Assembly: GCA_903855985.1 (NCBI GenBank)
Contig: CAIOAO010000105.1
Span: 1 to 64,000 of the forward strand
Length of the DNA: 64,000 nt
Reading direction: 5' to 3'
Source of the DNA: an uncultured Opitutia bacterium
GTDB lineage: Bacteria > Verrucomicrobiota > Verrucomicrobiia > Opitutales > Opitutaceae
Position numbers and translations under genes: made by a program. The notes beneath the pieces were generated by a model. The model was not told the origin of the DNA. It did no database searches and saw only the letters and a list, made by a program, of their open reading frames with translations. Below are positions 17,007-24,037 of the stretch, piece by piece (the stretch's first letter is position 1; every line of letters starts with the position of its first letter).

Positions 17007-17240
17007 TCAGGCCGAAATTGGCAATAGGGAGCCCTTCGGCGCTTCCACCGGCAGCTCAAACCAGAATGTCGCCCCCTGGCCGGGATGGCTCGTGATTCCA
17101 ACCCGCCCATCATGTTTTTCAACAATGCGGCGCACGATGGAGAGGCCGAGCCCGTGGCCCTTGGACCGCACGGTGGCGATGCGGGTGAACGGCACGAAGA
17201 GCTGCGCCTGGGCCGCCTCATCGAGACCCGGCCCGGTGGA
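17007..17240 (-). pseudogene. Histidine kinase C-terminal ATPase fragment
   Basis: About 77 codons that match the last part of a histidine-kinase HATPase_c domain: [19 protein letters not shown] (G1 box), [18 protein letters not shown] (G2 box) and [13 protein letters not shown]. The N box, the dimerisation/phosphoacceptor domain and the sensor are missing. The fragment begins exactly where the truncated integrase gene stops making sense (about 17236), in another frame, so the two were joined by a deletion. The stop at 17007 looks like the native end. Downstream a possible start of a second gene (MVETDEPTVTSPG) also dissolves after a few codons; the stretch to 16871 holds only such debris. 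Confidence 0.75.
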
Positions 17241-18348
17241 ACGTGCAGAACGTGCGGCGCCGCGCATTCCATGGCCACTCCTCCAGCGCTACGGTGGCCT
17301 CAGGGCGCTTAAGCAAGGTCTTGATCGGCAGGGCGGCCAGCGCGTCCGCGGTCGCTTGGCTGGTCTCACGCGCGAGAAGTCGCAGGCGGGCCCAACGCGG
17401 CCCGTAGTTGGCTGGCCGCAGGAAGCCGACACGCGGACCATACACCTCCCACCACGACCAAAACGATGGTTCGAGGGTATTGATCACCTCGCGCTGGCCA
17501 GTTTTTGAAATGACCTTGGGGATGACGACTTCCTTGGTTTTGGGGAACACATAGTCGGCCCGGAATTGCCGCATCTCATCATCCGCCCGGACTCCGGCAA
17601 TGAGCTGGACGATTTCATGCGCGACCAACTTCGGGTCATAGCGCTCCGCCGCCCGCAGGTAGCGCTCAACTTCGGCCAGACTCAGAAAGGCGATGTCATT
17701 CGCTTCAACTTTCCCGATCTTGCCCGCCCCGATGTTCGAGGCCGGGTTCGCCAAGATAATCTGCTCCTCGCACAACCATGCGAAGAAGGTCGAGACGGCC
17801 GTCTTGTGGTTCTTGCGCGTGCGCGTGTTCGCAGCTGCTCCATTCAGATAGTCAATGAGGCCCTGACGCGTGATGGTCTCGGGATAACGGTCGCTGAATT
17901 TCTTGAGAAAGGTCCCGAGGCGGGACTTAAGGTCCGAGTAGTAGCGGGTAGACGCTCCCTTGTTTTCACGATCCTCGAGGAACCGTGTCACCAATTCAGG
18001 CAACTTCGGCTTCTCCTCCAGCGGGTGGTGCAGCCGATAAAATTTCGCGAGCAAATCGAGCGGCACGTTTCGGACAATGGCCTTGGCCCGAGTGTATTCT
18101 AAAGCCGCGTCACGGTTCCAAAGGAAGTCGCCGTCTCCCGTGACCGCATGCTCGGTCTCCATTTTTTTCTTCGCCGCGTTCGCGAGATCCTTGGTGCCGA
18201 AGAATCGCCGACGGCGATCCAGTACGGGCAGGCCGGTCTTCTCGTTGAGCACGACCGTGCCATCAGGCCTGGTCAGGGTGTGCCTGATGACCAAGCACCA
18301 CGGCGAAGTTTTCCGCCTCTTGTCCTTCGAGGGGTCGGAGACCGTCAT
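17218..18348 (-). pseudogene. Tyrosine recombinase (integrase), 3'-truncated
   Basis: 376 codons. An N-terminal arm-type region (residues 1-115) is followed by a SAM-like core-binding domain (LPELVTRFLEDRENKGASTRYYSDLKSRL, NHKTAVSTFFAWLCEEQI). The catalytic domain then starts, with the first arginine in IAGVRADDEM and a catalytic-lysine hairpin VISKTGQREV. The box-II region begins ([14 protein letters not shown]) and is cut at about 17236, so the histidine/arginine of box II and the nucleophilic tyrosine are lost. It lies 147 bp from the 3' end of tRNA-Asp and reads away from it, the typical layout of an element integrated at a tRNA. Probably inactive. Confidence 0.8.
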
Positions 18349-18390
18349 GACCGGAGCCTTGTGGTTAACTTGTGGCTAATAAAGAAGGAA

Positions 18391-18422
18391 ATTGGTTCCA
18401 ATTCAGGACAATTGGCTCCAAT
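18391..18422. promoter_or_regulatory. Two tandem palindromes ATTGG-NT-CCAAT upstream of the integrase
   Basis: ATTGGTTCCAAT (18391-18402) and ATTGGCTCCAAT (18411-18422) are 12-bp palindromes spaced 20 bp centre to centre, about two helical turns, 43-74 bp upstream of the integrase start. A direct repeat GTGGTTAA / GTGGCTAA lies just next to them at 18361-18380. This looks like an operator or recombinase/excisionase arm site. Confidence 0.55.
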
Positions 18423-18458
18423 GCGATTTACGAGGGAAGATCCACCGCAACAAAGAGA

Positions 18459-18488
18459 AAGGCCCGTTTCAGAGGAGAAACGGGCCTT
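18459..18488 (-). terminator. Intrinsic terminator of tRNA-Asp
   Basis: Arms AAGGCCCGTTTC and GAAACGGGCCTT pair perfectly over 12 bp with a 6-base loop, six bases beyond the CCA end of tRNA-Asp. On the minus strand the stem is followed by TTTCTCTTTG. Confidence 0.8.
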
Positions 18489-18494
18489 CGGAAT

Positions 18495-18571
18495 TGGCGG
18501 GATGGACGGGACTCGAACCCGCGACCTTCTGCGTGACAGGCAGACGCTCTAACCAGCTGAGCTACCACCCC
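18495..18571 (-). tRNA. tRNA-Asp (GTC)
   Basis: The minus strand folds into a full cloverleaf. The acceptor stem is GGGGTGG/CCATCCC, the D-arm contains AGCTCAGCTGGTTAGAGC, the anticodon loop CTGTCAC gives anticodon GTC, and the T-arm carries GGTTCGAGTCC. The 3' CCA is encoded (18495-18497). Its 3' end borders the truncated integrase, suggesting use as an attachment site. Confidence 0.96.
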
Positions 18572-18591
18572 GTGATGAGGGAAAGAGGCGG

Positions 18592-18619
18592 AAAGTAGAA
18601 TTGGAGGTAGGCAAGTCAA
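18592..18619 (-). promoter_or_regulatory. Putative sigma-70-type promoter of tRNA-Asp
   Basis: On the minus strand TTGACT (18614-18619) and TACTTT (18592-18597) are separated by 16 bp, and the tRNA starts 20 bp after the -10-like box. The same layout (TTGACG, N16, TAGTTC) precedes tRNA-Gly. Confidence 0.45.
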
Positions 18620-18747
18620 GTGTGGTTTTCCCCGGGTCCCCGCGCGGGCGTTCACCGGGCCAAGGCCCCGGCCATCAGCCCATTAGTCCTCGCAGTCCCG
18701 CGGGATGATTCCTTCAATCCGTCCGGGCGGGAAAACCTCTTCTCCCC

Positions 18748-19746
18748 GTGATCGCCGGCCCGATTCACGCCCCCGCACCAACGGTTAATTTTCCTGTCTG
18801 TCCTTCCCCGCGCCTCCGCCTCCCTTTCCGCAGCTTTCTCCGGTGGTTTCCGATGGTACTGGCGTGCACCGCGGCGGCCGCGGCGGAGCGGCCGATCCGC
18901 GTGGACGTGGAAACCCACTCCGAACCGCTCGCGTTTCTGGATGCCAAGGGTGAACCCACGGGGTTTTCCGCCGAACTGCTGCAGGCCATGGCCCGGCACG
19001 GGGACTTTGAGCCCGTGATCGTCCGCGGCTACTGGACCCAGATCCGCCGCGATTTCGACGCGGGCAAGATCGACGCCCTCGCCAACGTCAACCTCACCGA
19101 GGACCGCCGCGCGGTGATGGATTTCTCCATTTCCCACGCCTACCTGCACGGCATCATCTACCTGCGCGGCGATCACGCCCCGATCCGGGAAACCGCCGAC
19201 CTGGCGGGCCAGAAACTCGCGGTGCTCAAGGGCAGCGTGACGGACTACACCACTGCGGCCAACCATGGCTGGGGCGCAACGGTCACGACTTTTACCTCGG
19301 TGCCGGCGGCCTTGAAAGCCGTGGAATCCGGCACGTGTGACGCCGCCCTGCTGATGCTGCCGCTCACGCGCGGCACGGACGACTACGGGCTGCACAAGGC
19401 TTTTCTCGGTGACATCACCTTCCAGTATTATTTCGCCGTCCACAAGGGCGACACGGTGACGCTCGCGCGCATCAATGAGGCGCTCGCCGCGGTCCGGAGC
19501 GACGGGGAATTTGACCGGCTCTGGAGCAAGTGGATCGGGCCCATCGCCCCGCATCCGATCCGGCTCGGCGACCTGCGCCCGTATTTCCTGCCGGTCGCGC
19601 TCGTCCTGATCGTGGTGGCCGCGCTGTTCGGCTGGCAGCGCCGGATCGTGACCAAGGTCTTCAATTGTCCTCCCGGGCCAGAAGGACAAAATATACCCCG
19701 TGAGTTCAGTCGGGTGCAGTTTGGATGCGTTGGCTGGCGGCAGTGA
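18748..19746 (+). pseudogene. Periplasmic amino-acid-type solute sensor, kinase half lost
   Basis: The 332-codon frame has a long leader with signal-like hydrophobic stretch (FLRWFPMVLACTAAAAA). A SBP_bac_3 domain covers about residues 48-265: IRVDVETHSEPLAFLDAKGEPTG, GFSAELLQAMA, IDALANVNLTEDRRAVMDFS, GQKLAVLKGS and FDRLWSKWIG. A membrane helix follows (YFLPVALVLIVVAALFGW) and then QRRIV, where PAS/HAMP and kinase domains normally begin. Instead the frame goes on for about 28 unrelated residues (FNCPPGPEGQNIPREFSR...) and stops before tRNA-Arg. The gene is most likely the sensor half of a histidine kinase or diguanylate cyclase cut by a rearrangement. Starts at a GTG; the ATG at 18853 is an alternative but would weaken the signal peptide. 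Confidence 0.72.
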
Positions 19747-19854
19747 TCCATCGGCCGGCGCCGCGGCGCGCATCCGATGCCGCGACTGGCAACGGGTTGG
19801 GCGTTTTCACCTTGTCGCAACCCACCCGCACCGCTACCCGTGCTGCACCAAAAT

Positions 19855-19931
19855 GCGGTGGTAGCTCAGCTGGATAGAGCAGCGGTTTTCTAAACCGCCG
19901 GTCGGGTGTTCGAGTCACCTCCACCGCGCCA
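19855..19931 (+). tRNA. tRNA-Arg (TCT)
   Basis: Complete cloverleaf with acceptor GCGGTGG/CCACCGC, D-arm AGCTCAGCTGGATAGAGC, anticodon stem GCGGT/ACCGC with loop TTTCTAA (anticodon TCT), T-arm GGGTGTTCGAGTCACCT and encoded CCA. The 123 bp after it (19932-20053) hold no convincing gene; an antisense open frame here is a tRNA shadow. Confidence 0.95.
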
Positions 19932-20053
19932 TACTTCGCTCGGTGGTCGTTGCCCACTGAGCTACGTAGGGCCGGCCAGTCTGTGGGTAGGCTGAAAACG
20001 CCCGGCAGCGAAGTGTGCCCTTCGTAGTCCCGGTTCGACGGGAGCAAGCGGGT

Positions 20054-20614
20054 TCAGGCCGTGCCCTCGCCCTTGGGCAACTTGGGTAGCTCACTCAGCA
20101 CGCTGCGCCACAACTCCGCTTCGCCGGGTAAACCGTGCGCGTTGAGCTGGGCGGCGATCTCCTCCCGCGTGGGTTCGGCGATGGCGTGCTTCGGATCGCC
20201 CGGCAGGTCCGGTCGCACCGCGCGGGTCAGCGCCCAACAGGCCCAGGCGCGCCAGCGGCGTACCTCGCGGCGGGGCTCGTTCATCCGGCCGGCATAGTGT
20301 TGGAAATGCACCCGGGGGTTGCCCATGAAAATACCCGGCGGCGTGTGCGCGACCACCCAGGCCATCGCCGCGTACGGCAGCGGCCAGGTGCGCAGCACCG
20401 GCTCATCGCCCCGCAAATCCGACCCCAGCGCCCGGTCCAGGCAGAGCATCGCACGGGCGGCGAGGCCGCGCTGCCACAGGGCCTGGGCGTATTCGAGGCA
20501 GTCGTGGTAAAACTCCGCGCCGCGGACGTCCTCGCGGTGCACATGCAGCGTCCGCCAGTCGAGCCCGGCGCGGGGCGCGGGCAGATGCGGACAGGGCGGC
20601 AGGACCGGGATCAT
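20054..20614 (-). CDS. Conserved protein of unknown function
   Basis: A 186-residue soluble protein, MIPVLPPCPHLPAPRAGLDWR at the start. It is rich in Trp, Arg and His and mostly helical (YHDCLEYAQALWQRGLAARAMLCLDRAL, VRRWRAWACWALTRAV, EEIAAQLNAHGLPGEAELWRSVL). No catalytic motif or known domain is apparent; a helical repeat or scaffold role is possible. The frame extends upstream to 21040 but that part runs over the intergenic repeat and the antisense DUF374 gene, so the ATG at 20614 is preferred. Confidence 0.7.
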   Translation of the reverse strand: MIPVLPPCPHLPAPRAGLDWRTLHVHREDVRGAEFYHDCLEYAQALWQRGLAARAMLCLDRALGSDLRGDEPVLRTWPLPYAAMAWVVAHTPPGIFMGNPRVHFQHYAGRMNEPRREVRRWRAWACWALTRAVRPDLPGDPKHAIAEPTREEIAAQLNAHGLPGEAELWRSVLSELPKLPKGEGTA

Positions 20615-20632
20615 GGGCAGGGATGGAATTTG

Positions 20633-20765
20633 AACCACGAAGGGTACGAAGGACCCGAAGCTCAAGCCACAGAATTGATCGCGGAAGCGCGGAGGAGCGG
20701 AAATACCGGGAAACAGAAGATTGTTCCGCGTTTCCGCTCTTCCGCGCTTCCGCGATAAAATGGGC
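20633..20765. repeat. Composite intergenic inverted repeat (copy 3)
   Basis: It begins with GAACCACGAAGGGTACGAAG and then carries ATCGCGGAAGCGCGGAGGAG...CGGAAATAC (20681-20708) and the near-complement GTTTCCGCTCTTCCGCGC.TTCCGCGATAAA (20731-20760). Same architecture as 870-1028, between divergent genes. Confidence 0.8.
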
Positions 20766-20912
20766 TGGGTTTTGTGATTAACCGTCCTGCGACTCTTCGC
20801 TTGGCGCGCGCGCAAGTTTCGTGGACAAAGACCCGCGCTGAACCCGCCGCCCACAGTCACCCCGCCGCCCTGCCTCGACCGGACCGTCTTTGGCATCCCC
20901 CTCTGGCGCCGC

Positions 20913-21533
20913 GTGCTGCTGTGGCCGTTTGTCATGCTGGTGCGGCTGTGGGGCATGACCCTGCGGTTCGAATCCTCGCCGGAGGACATGCGCAACATGG
21001 CCAAGTGCGACGTGCCGGTGGCGTTTGTCCTCTGGCACAACCGCCTCTTTCTCGCGTCGGAGATCCACCGGCGCTACCGCCCCACCCGGCCGCTCTACGC
21101 GCTCATCAGCGCGAGCAAGGACGGTGCCTGGCTTGAGGCGTTTTTCTCGATGGTCGGCGGCCTGCGCGCAACCCGCGGCTCCAGCAGCCGCCTCGGCCGC
21201 GAGGCCGCCACCGCCCTGGTTGAGGTGCAGCGCGAGGGGCATGACATCGGCATCACCCCGGACGGCCCGCGCGGCCCGTGCTACGATTTCAAGCCGGGCG
21301 CGGTCATCGTGCCGCGGCGCACCGGTGCGCCGCTGCTGCTGGTCGGCGGCGACTATACCGCGTCCTGGCGGCTTCGCAGCTGGGACCGCTTTTACCTCCC
21401 GGTGCCGTTCTCCCGCGTGCGGGTACAATGCGTGCTGGTGGAGAACAGCGAGCTCAGGGAGCGCGATGCCGCGGTGGCGCTGATCAAGGCGCGCCTGCTG
21501 GAACTCAACCCCGACCGTGACCGGCCGGCTTAA
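20913..21533 (+). CDS. DUF374 lysophospholipid-acyltransferase-like protein
   Basis: At least 206 residues of the DUF374 branch of the LPLAT superfamily, possibly adding an acyl chain to a lipid A-type or other lipid. Motif I reads VLWHNRLFLAS (H with the family's shifted acidic residue). The second block is ISASKDGAWLEAFFSMVGG and motif III GITPDGPRGPCYDFKPGAV contains the typical GPRGP. A membrane-associated N-terminal helix (LLWPFVMLVRLWGM) is present. The first start codon in frame is a GTG at 20913. The frame remains open upstream (TVFGIPLWRR), so the true start could be a non-ATG codon further 5'. Confidence 0.85.
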   Translation: MLLWPFVMLVRLWGMTLRFESSPEDMRNMAKCDVPVAFVLWHNRLFLASEIHRRYRPTRPLYALISASKDGAWLEAFFSMVGGLRATRGSSSRLGREAATALVEVQREGHDIGITPDGPRGPCYDFKPGAVIVPRRTGAPLLLVGGDYTASWRLRSWDRFYLPVPFSRVRVQCVLVENSELRERDAAVALIKARLLELNPDRDRPA

Positions 21534-21898
21534 AACGCCGGGGCCACGACGGCACTGGCGCCGGGCTTGGCCGTGTAGTCCTCACCCGTGCTCCAAACCC
21601 GGTCGTTGAGCAGGAATTTGAAGACGACCGGACGCGCGGACTCGCTGAGCTTGATCGTCCACTGGGCATCGCCGGTGCATTCCATGACGATCCCCTGGTC
21701 CCAGCTCAGGCCGGGGCCCTCGCCGCGGAGGTAGAGGGTGTTGCCGAAACCGACGTCGATGTTGGCGGTGATGGCGGTGAGAATGGCCTTGGGTGCCGTC
21801 TTTTTGACGGCGGGAGCGACCGGAGCCTTGCGGGCGGCCGGCGCGGACTTCTTGGCCGGGGCGGGCTTCTTGGAGGTCTTCTTGGATGATTTTTTCAT
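21530..21898 (-). CDS. Lys/Ala-rich tail fused to a starch-binding-like (CBM48/CBM20-type) domain
   Basis: A 122-residue protein. Residues 1-38 are almost only Lys, Ala, Pro, Ser and Thr (MKKSSKKTSKKPAPAKKSAP...), like histone-H1 C-terminal tails. Residues 40-122 form a beta-sandwich: ITANIDVGFGNTLYLRGEGP, GLSWDQGIVMECTGDAQWT and VVFKFLLNDRVWSTGEDY, the pattern of glycogen/starch-binding modules (G..LYLRG.GPGLSW). It may tether a polyanion (nucleic acid or phosphorylated glucan) to polysaccharide, or regulate a partner; this is inference. The stop overlaps the end of the convergent DUF374 gene by 4 bp. Confidence 0.75.
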   Translation of the reverse strand: MKKSSKKTSKKPAPAKKSAPAARKAPVAPAVKKTAPKAILTAITANIDVGFGNTLYLRGEGPGLSWDQGIVMECTGDAQWTIKLSESARPVVFKFLLNDRVWSTGEDYTAKPGASAVVAPAF

Positions 21899-22046
21899 GA
21901 CGGTGTATGGAGCCTTGGATGAAATTTAGGTTCCACCCTTTAAAAAGCAAATCCAGGGCCAAAGCGTTGAATATGTCAGATATTACCGGGCTGTAACGTG
22001 AATCGGTCCGCTGGGATGGACAGGGATTGGGCCCAGCCGGGTGAAG

Positions 22047-22104
22047 GCCCGCCGTCGCCCAGGCTAGGACGGGCTATTTTCCATCGGGCTCCGCTGGAAA
22101 ATAG
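22047..22104. repeat. Composite hairpin element upstream of tRNA-Ala
   Basis: Two joined hairpins: GCCCGCCGTCGCCC...GGACGGGC (22047-22074) and CTATTTTCCA...TGGAAAATAG (22074-22104). The inverted, closely related element lies directly after tRNA-Ala at 22227-22282. Confidence 0.7.
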
Positions 22105-22150
22105 GTGTTTACTCGCGCGGGGCGATTGCCCAAAACCTCCCCTCCCTTTC

Positions 22151-22226
22151 GGGGCAGTAGCTCAGTTGATAGAGCGCGTCGTTCGCAACGACGAGGTCGT
22201 GGGTTTGATCCCCATCTGCTCCACCA
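22151..22226 (+). tRNA. tRNA-Ala (CGC)
   Basis: Cloverleaf with acceptor GGGGCAG/CTGCTCC, D-arm AGCTCAGTTGATAGAGC, anticodon stem CGTCG/CGACG with loop TTCGCAA (anticodon CGC, reading GCG), T-arm GTGGGTTTGATCCCCAT and encoded CCA. The T-loop reads TTTGATC instead of the usual TTCGA, an unusual but folding-compatible change. Confidence 0.92.
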
Positions 22227-22282
22227 ATTTACCATCGGAATCCGATGGTAAATTGCCCGCCAAAGCCTTGGCGACGGCGGGC
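22227..22282. repeat. Composite hairpin element downstream of tRNA-Ala
   Basis: A near-perfect hairpin AATTTACCATCGGA / TCCGATGGTAAATT (22226-22254) followed by GCCCGCCAAAGCC...GGCGACGGCGGGC (22255-22282). Reverse-complemented, it matches the element at 22047-22104 in order and sequence. The first hairpin may also end tRNA-Ala transcription, although no T-tract follows. Confidence 0.75.
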
Positions 22283-22313
22283 CTCCGCGCCGCGGGTTAT
22301 CGGGCCTTACCCC

Positions 22314-23318
22314 TCAGTTCGCGCTGAGCAGCTTGGCAAAGACCATCTTGCCTCCCGCCGTGGGCAGGATGCTGACGATCTCGGCGCTGACGCGGCGGCC
22401 GATGTAGGCGCGGGATGCGTTGACGACCACCATGGCGCCATCCTCGAGGAAACCCACGGCCTGGCCGTCGTCCTTGCCCGGCTTGACGAGCTCGACCTCG
22501 ACGGTCTCCCCCAGCATCAGCTCGGTCCGCAGCGACCGGGCCAGTTCGTTGAGATTGAGCCAGGGCACACCCTGAAATTCCGCCATCTTCGCGAGGTTGT
22601 AGTCCGTGGTCAGCAGCTTGGCCCGCATGCTCTGGGCGAGGAAGACGAGCTTGGCCTCGATGTCCTCCCGCTTCGCGACCTCGCTCTCCGCGATGCGGAT
22701 GTCGAGGCGCTTGTTGCGGCGCAGCTCGTTCAGCACCTCGAGTCCACGGCGGCCGCGCGCCTGTTTGTGCAGGTCGGCGGAGTCGGCGACGGCCTGCAGC
22801 TCATTCAGGACTAAGCGCGGGATGATCAGCGCCGCGCTGAGAAAACCGGCGTCACACACCCGCGCGATGCGGCCGTCGATCAGCACACTCGTGTCCACCA
22901 CCACCAGCGGCACATCCACGTCATGCGGTACGAAGCGCACGTACGGGATCACGAGGTTGAACTCGTCCTTGCCGCGCAGGGCGATGACAGTGCCGAGGTA
23001 GGTGCAGACGATAAACAGGGCGAGCTGCGACAGGTAGATGATCTGCGGCTCGCCAAACCGGAACAGCGGCGAAGTGCCGATGAAATACGCAATCAGCGTG
23101 CCCATCCCGAGGCCGAAGCTGATGGCCGACAGGCCGCGCAGCGAAAAGCCCTTGAGCAGGAAGTCCACGAGGATGACCAGCGCCCCCAGCAGCAGGCCGA
23201 TGATGGTCGCGAGGAGCCGGTGCGCATCCCATTCCTCGATCGCATAACACACCAGCCAGCCCGCGGCCCCGCAGAGCACAAAAAACACCGAGCGGATGGC
23301 GAGCATCGTCTTGTTCAT
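22314..23318 (-). CDS. YacL-type membrane protein with PIN and TRAM domains
   Basis: A 334-residue protein with four membrane helices in the first 120 residues (SVFFVLCGAAGWLVCYAIEEW, LLATIIGLLLGALVILVDFLL, GLGMGTLIAYFIGT, LALFIVCTYLGTVIAL). A PIN nuclease domain follows (VVVDTSVLIDGRIARVCDAG, LNELQAVADSADLHKQARGRRGLEVL, LLTTDYNLAKMAEF) with the acidic residues expected for metal binding. A C-terminal TRAM domain (GKDDGQAVGFLEDGAMVVV and IGRRVSAEIVSIL) is probably RNA-binding. Homologues such as YacL are conserved in many bacteria and linked to RNA or ribosome metabolism. It is preceded by a tiny membrane-peptide gene 12 bp upstream. Confidence 0.92.
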   Translation of the reverse strand: MNKTMLAIRSVFFVLCGAAGWLVCYAIEEWDAHRLLATIIGLLLGALVILVDFLLKGFSLRGLSAISFGLGMGTLIAYFIGTSPLFRFGEPQIIYLSQLALFIVCTYLGTVIALRGKDEFNLVIPYVRFVPHDVDVPLVVVDTSVLIDGRIARVCDAGFLSAALIIPRLVLNELQAVADSADLHKQARGRRGLEVLNELRRNKRLDIRIAESEVAKREDIEAKLVFLAQSMRAKLLTTDYNLAKMAEFQGVPWLNLNELARSLRTELMLGETVEVELVKPGKDDGQAVGFLEDGAMVVVNASRAYIGRRVSAEIVSILPTAGGKMVFAKLLSAN

Positions 23319-23330
23319 GGAGCGGCGGAT

Positions 23331-23444
23331 TTAGCGGAAAAAATAGAACAAAGCGAGCGGCAGCAGGGTACCCACCGCCATGACCACGAAGATAATCCGC
23401 AGGTCGCGGCCGGCTTTTGCCTTTTCAGGGGTATCCTCGTCCAT
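23331..23444 (-). CDS. 37-residue single-helix membrane peptide
   Basis: The frame encodes MDEDTPEKAKAGRDLRIIFV followed by VMAVGTLLPLALFYFFR and a stop. It has an acidic/basic head of 15 residues and one 20-residue hydrophobic helix ending in aromatic residues. It ends 12 bp before the YacL-type gene start on the same strand, so the two are probably co-transcribed. The size is below usual gene-caller limits. Function unknown; an accessory subunit of the YacL-type protein is possible. Confidence 0.6.
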   Translation of the reverse strand: MDEDTPEKAKAGRDLRIIFVVMAVGTLLPLALFYFFR

Positions 23445-23475
23445 TTCAGTGCCAGCGCACCAAACCCCCTTCTGC

Positions 23476-23886
23476 ATGACAACCCAATACTGGCTGGTGA
23501 AATCCGAACCCGAGGCCTACGCGTGGACCGACCTGGTCCGCGACGGCCGCACCGCCTGGACCGGCGTGCGCAACTACGCGGCGCGCATCCATCTGAACGC
23601 CATGCGGCGCGGCGACCGCGTCCTGTTCTACGAGAGCATGACCACCAAGGCCGTCGTCGGTGTCGCCGAGGTCACCAAGCCCTCGTTCCCCGACACCACC
23701 GCGGACGAACCCGGCTGGGTCGCGGTCGAACTCAAGGCGGATGCCTCCCTCCCCCAGCCCGTCACCCTGCCCCAGCTCCGGGCGGATCCTACCCTCGCGA
23801 AGATGACGCTGTTCCGCCAGAACCGGCTGTCCGTCACGCCGGTCACCAAGGCCGAGTTCGACCGGATCGTGAAACTCGGCGGGTAA
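23476..23886 (+). CDS. EVE-domain protein
   Basis: A 136-residue protein of the EVE/Thy28 type, related to PUA-like modified-base binders. Motifs: YWLVKSEPEAYAWTDLVRDG, TAWTGVRNYAARIHLNAMRRGD, VLFYESMTTKAVVGVAEV, PGWVAVELKA and LFRQNRLSVTPVT. The ATG at 23476 gives the canonical MTTQYWLVKSEP start; the longer frame from 23380 overlaps the divergent membrane-peptide gene. EVE domains bind modified cytosine or adenine in DNA or RNA; the target here is unknown. Confidence 0.9.
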   Translation: MTTQYWLVKSEPEAYAWTDLVRDGRTAWTGVRNYAARIHLNAMRRGDRVLFYESMTTKAVVGVAEVTKPSFPDTTADEPGWVAVELKADASLPQPVTLPQLRADPTLAKMTLFRQNRLSVTPVTKAEFDRIVKLGG

Positions 23887-24037
23887 GGCAGGAAGAGCAG
23901 TCAGCGGTCGGCGATCAGCTCTCAGCTTTTGGACCACGACCGGACGGTCGCGAACGCGTGGCGTCCTTCGGCTTACCGCTGATCGCTCCCATTCCCCACG
24001 CTCGACAGCCAGTGCTTTTTGCCGTTTCCAAGGAGTC

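Noticed and set aside
19706-20047. A 113-codon minus-strand frame with VEVTRTPDRRFRKPLLYPAEL
   Set aside because: This is the antisense translation of tRNA-Arg, a well-known false protein pattern.
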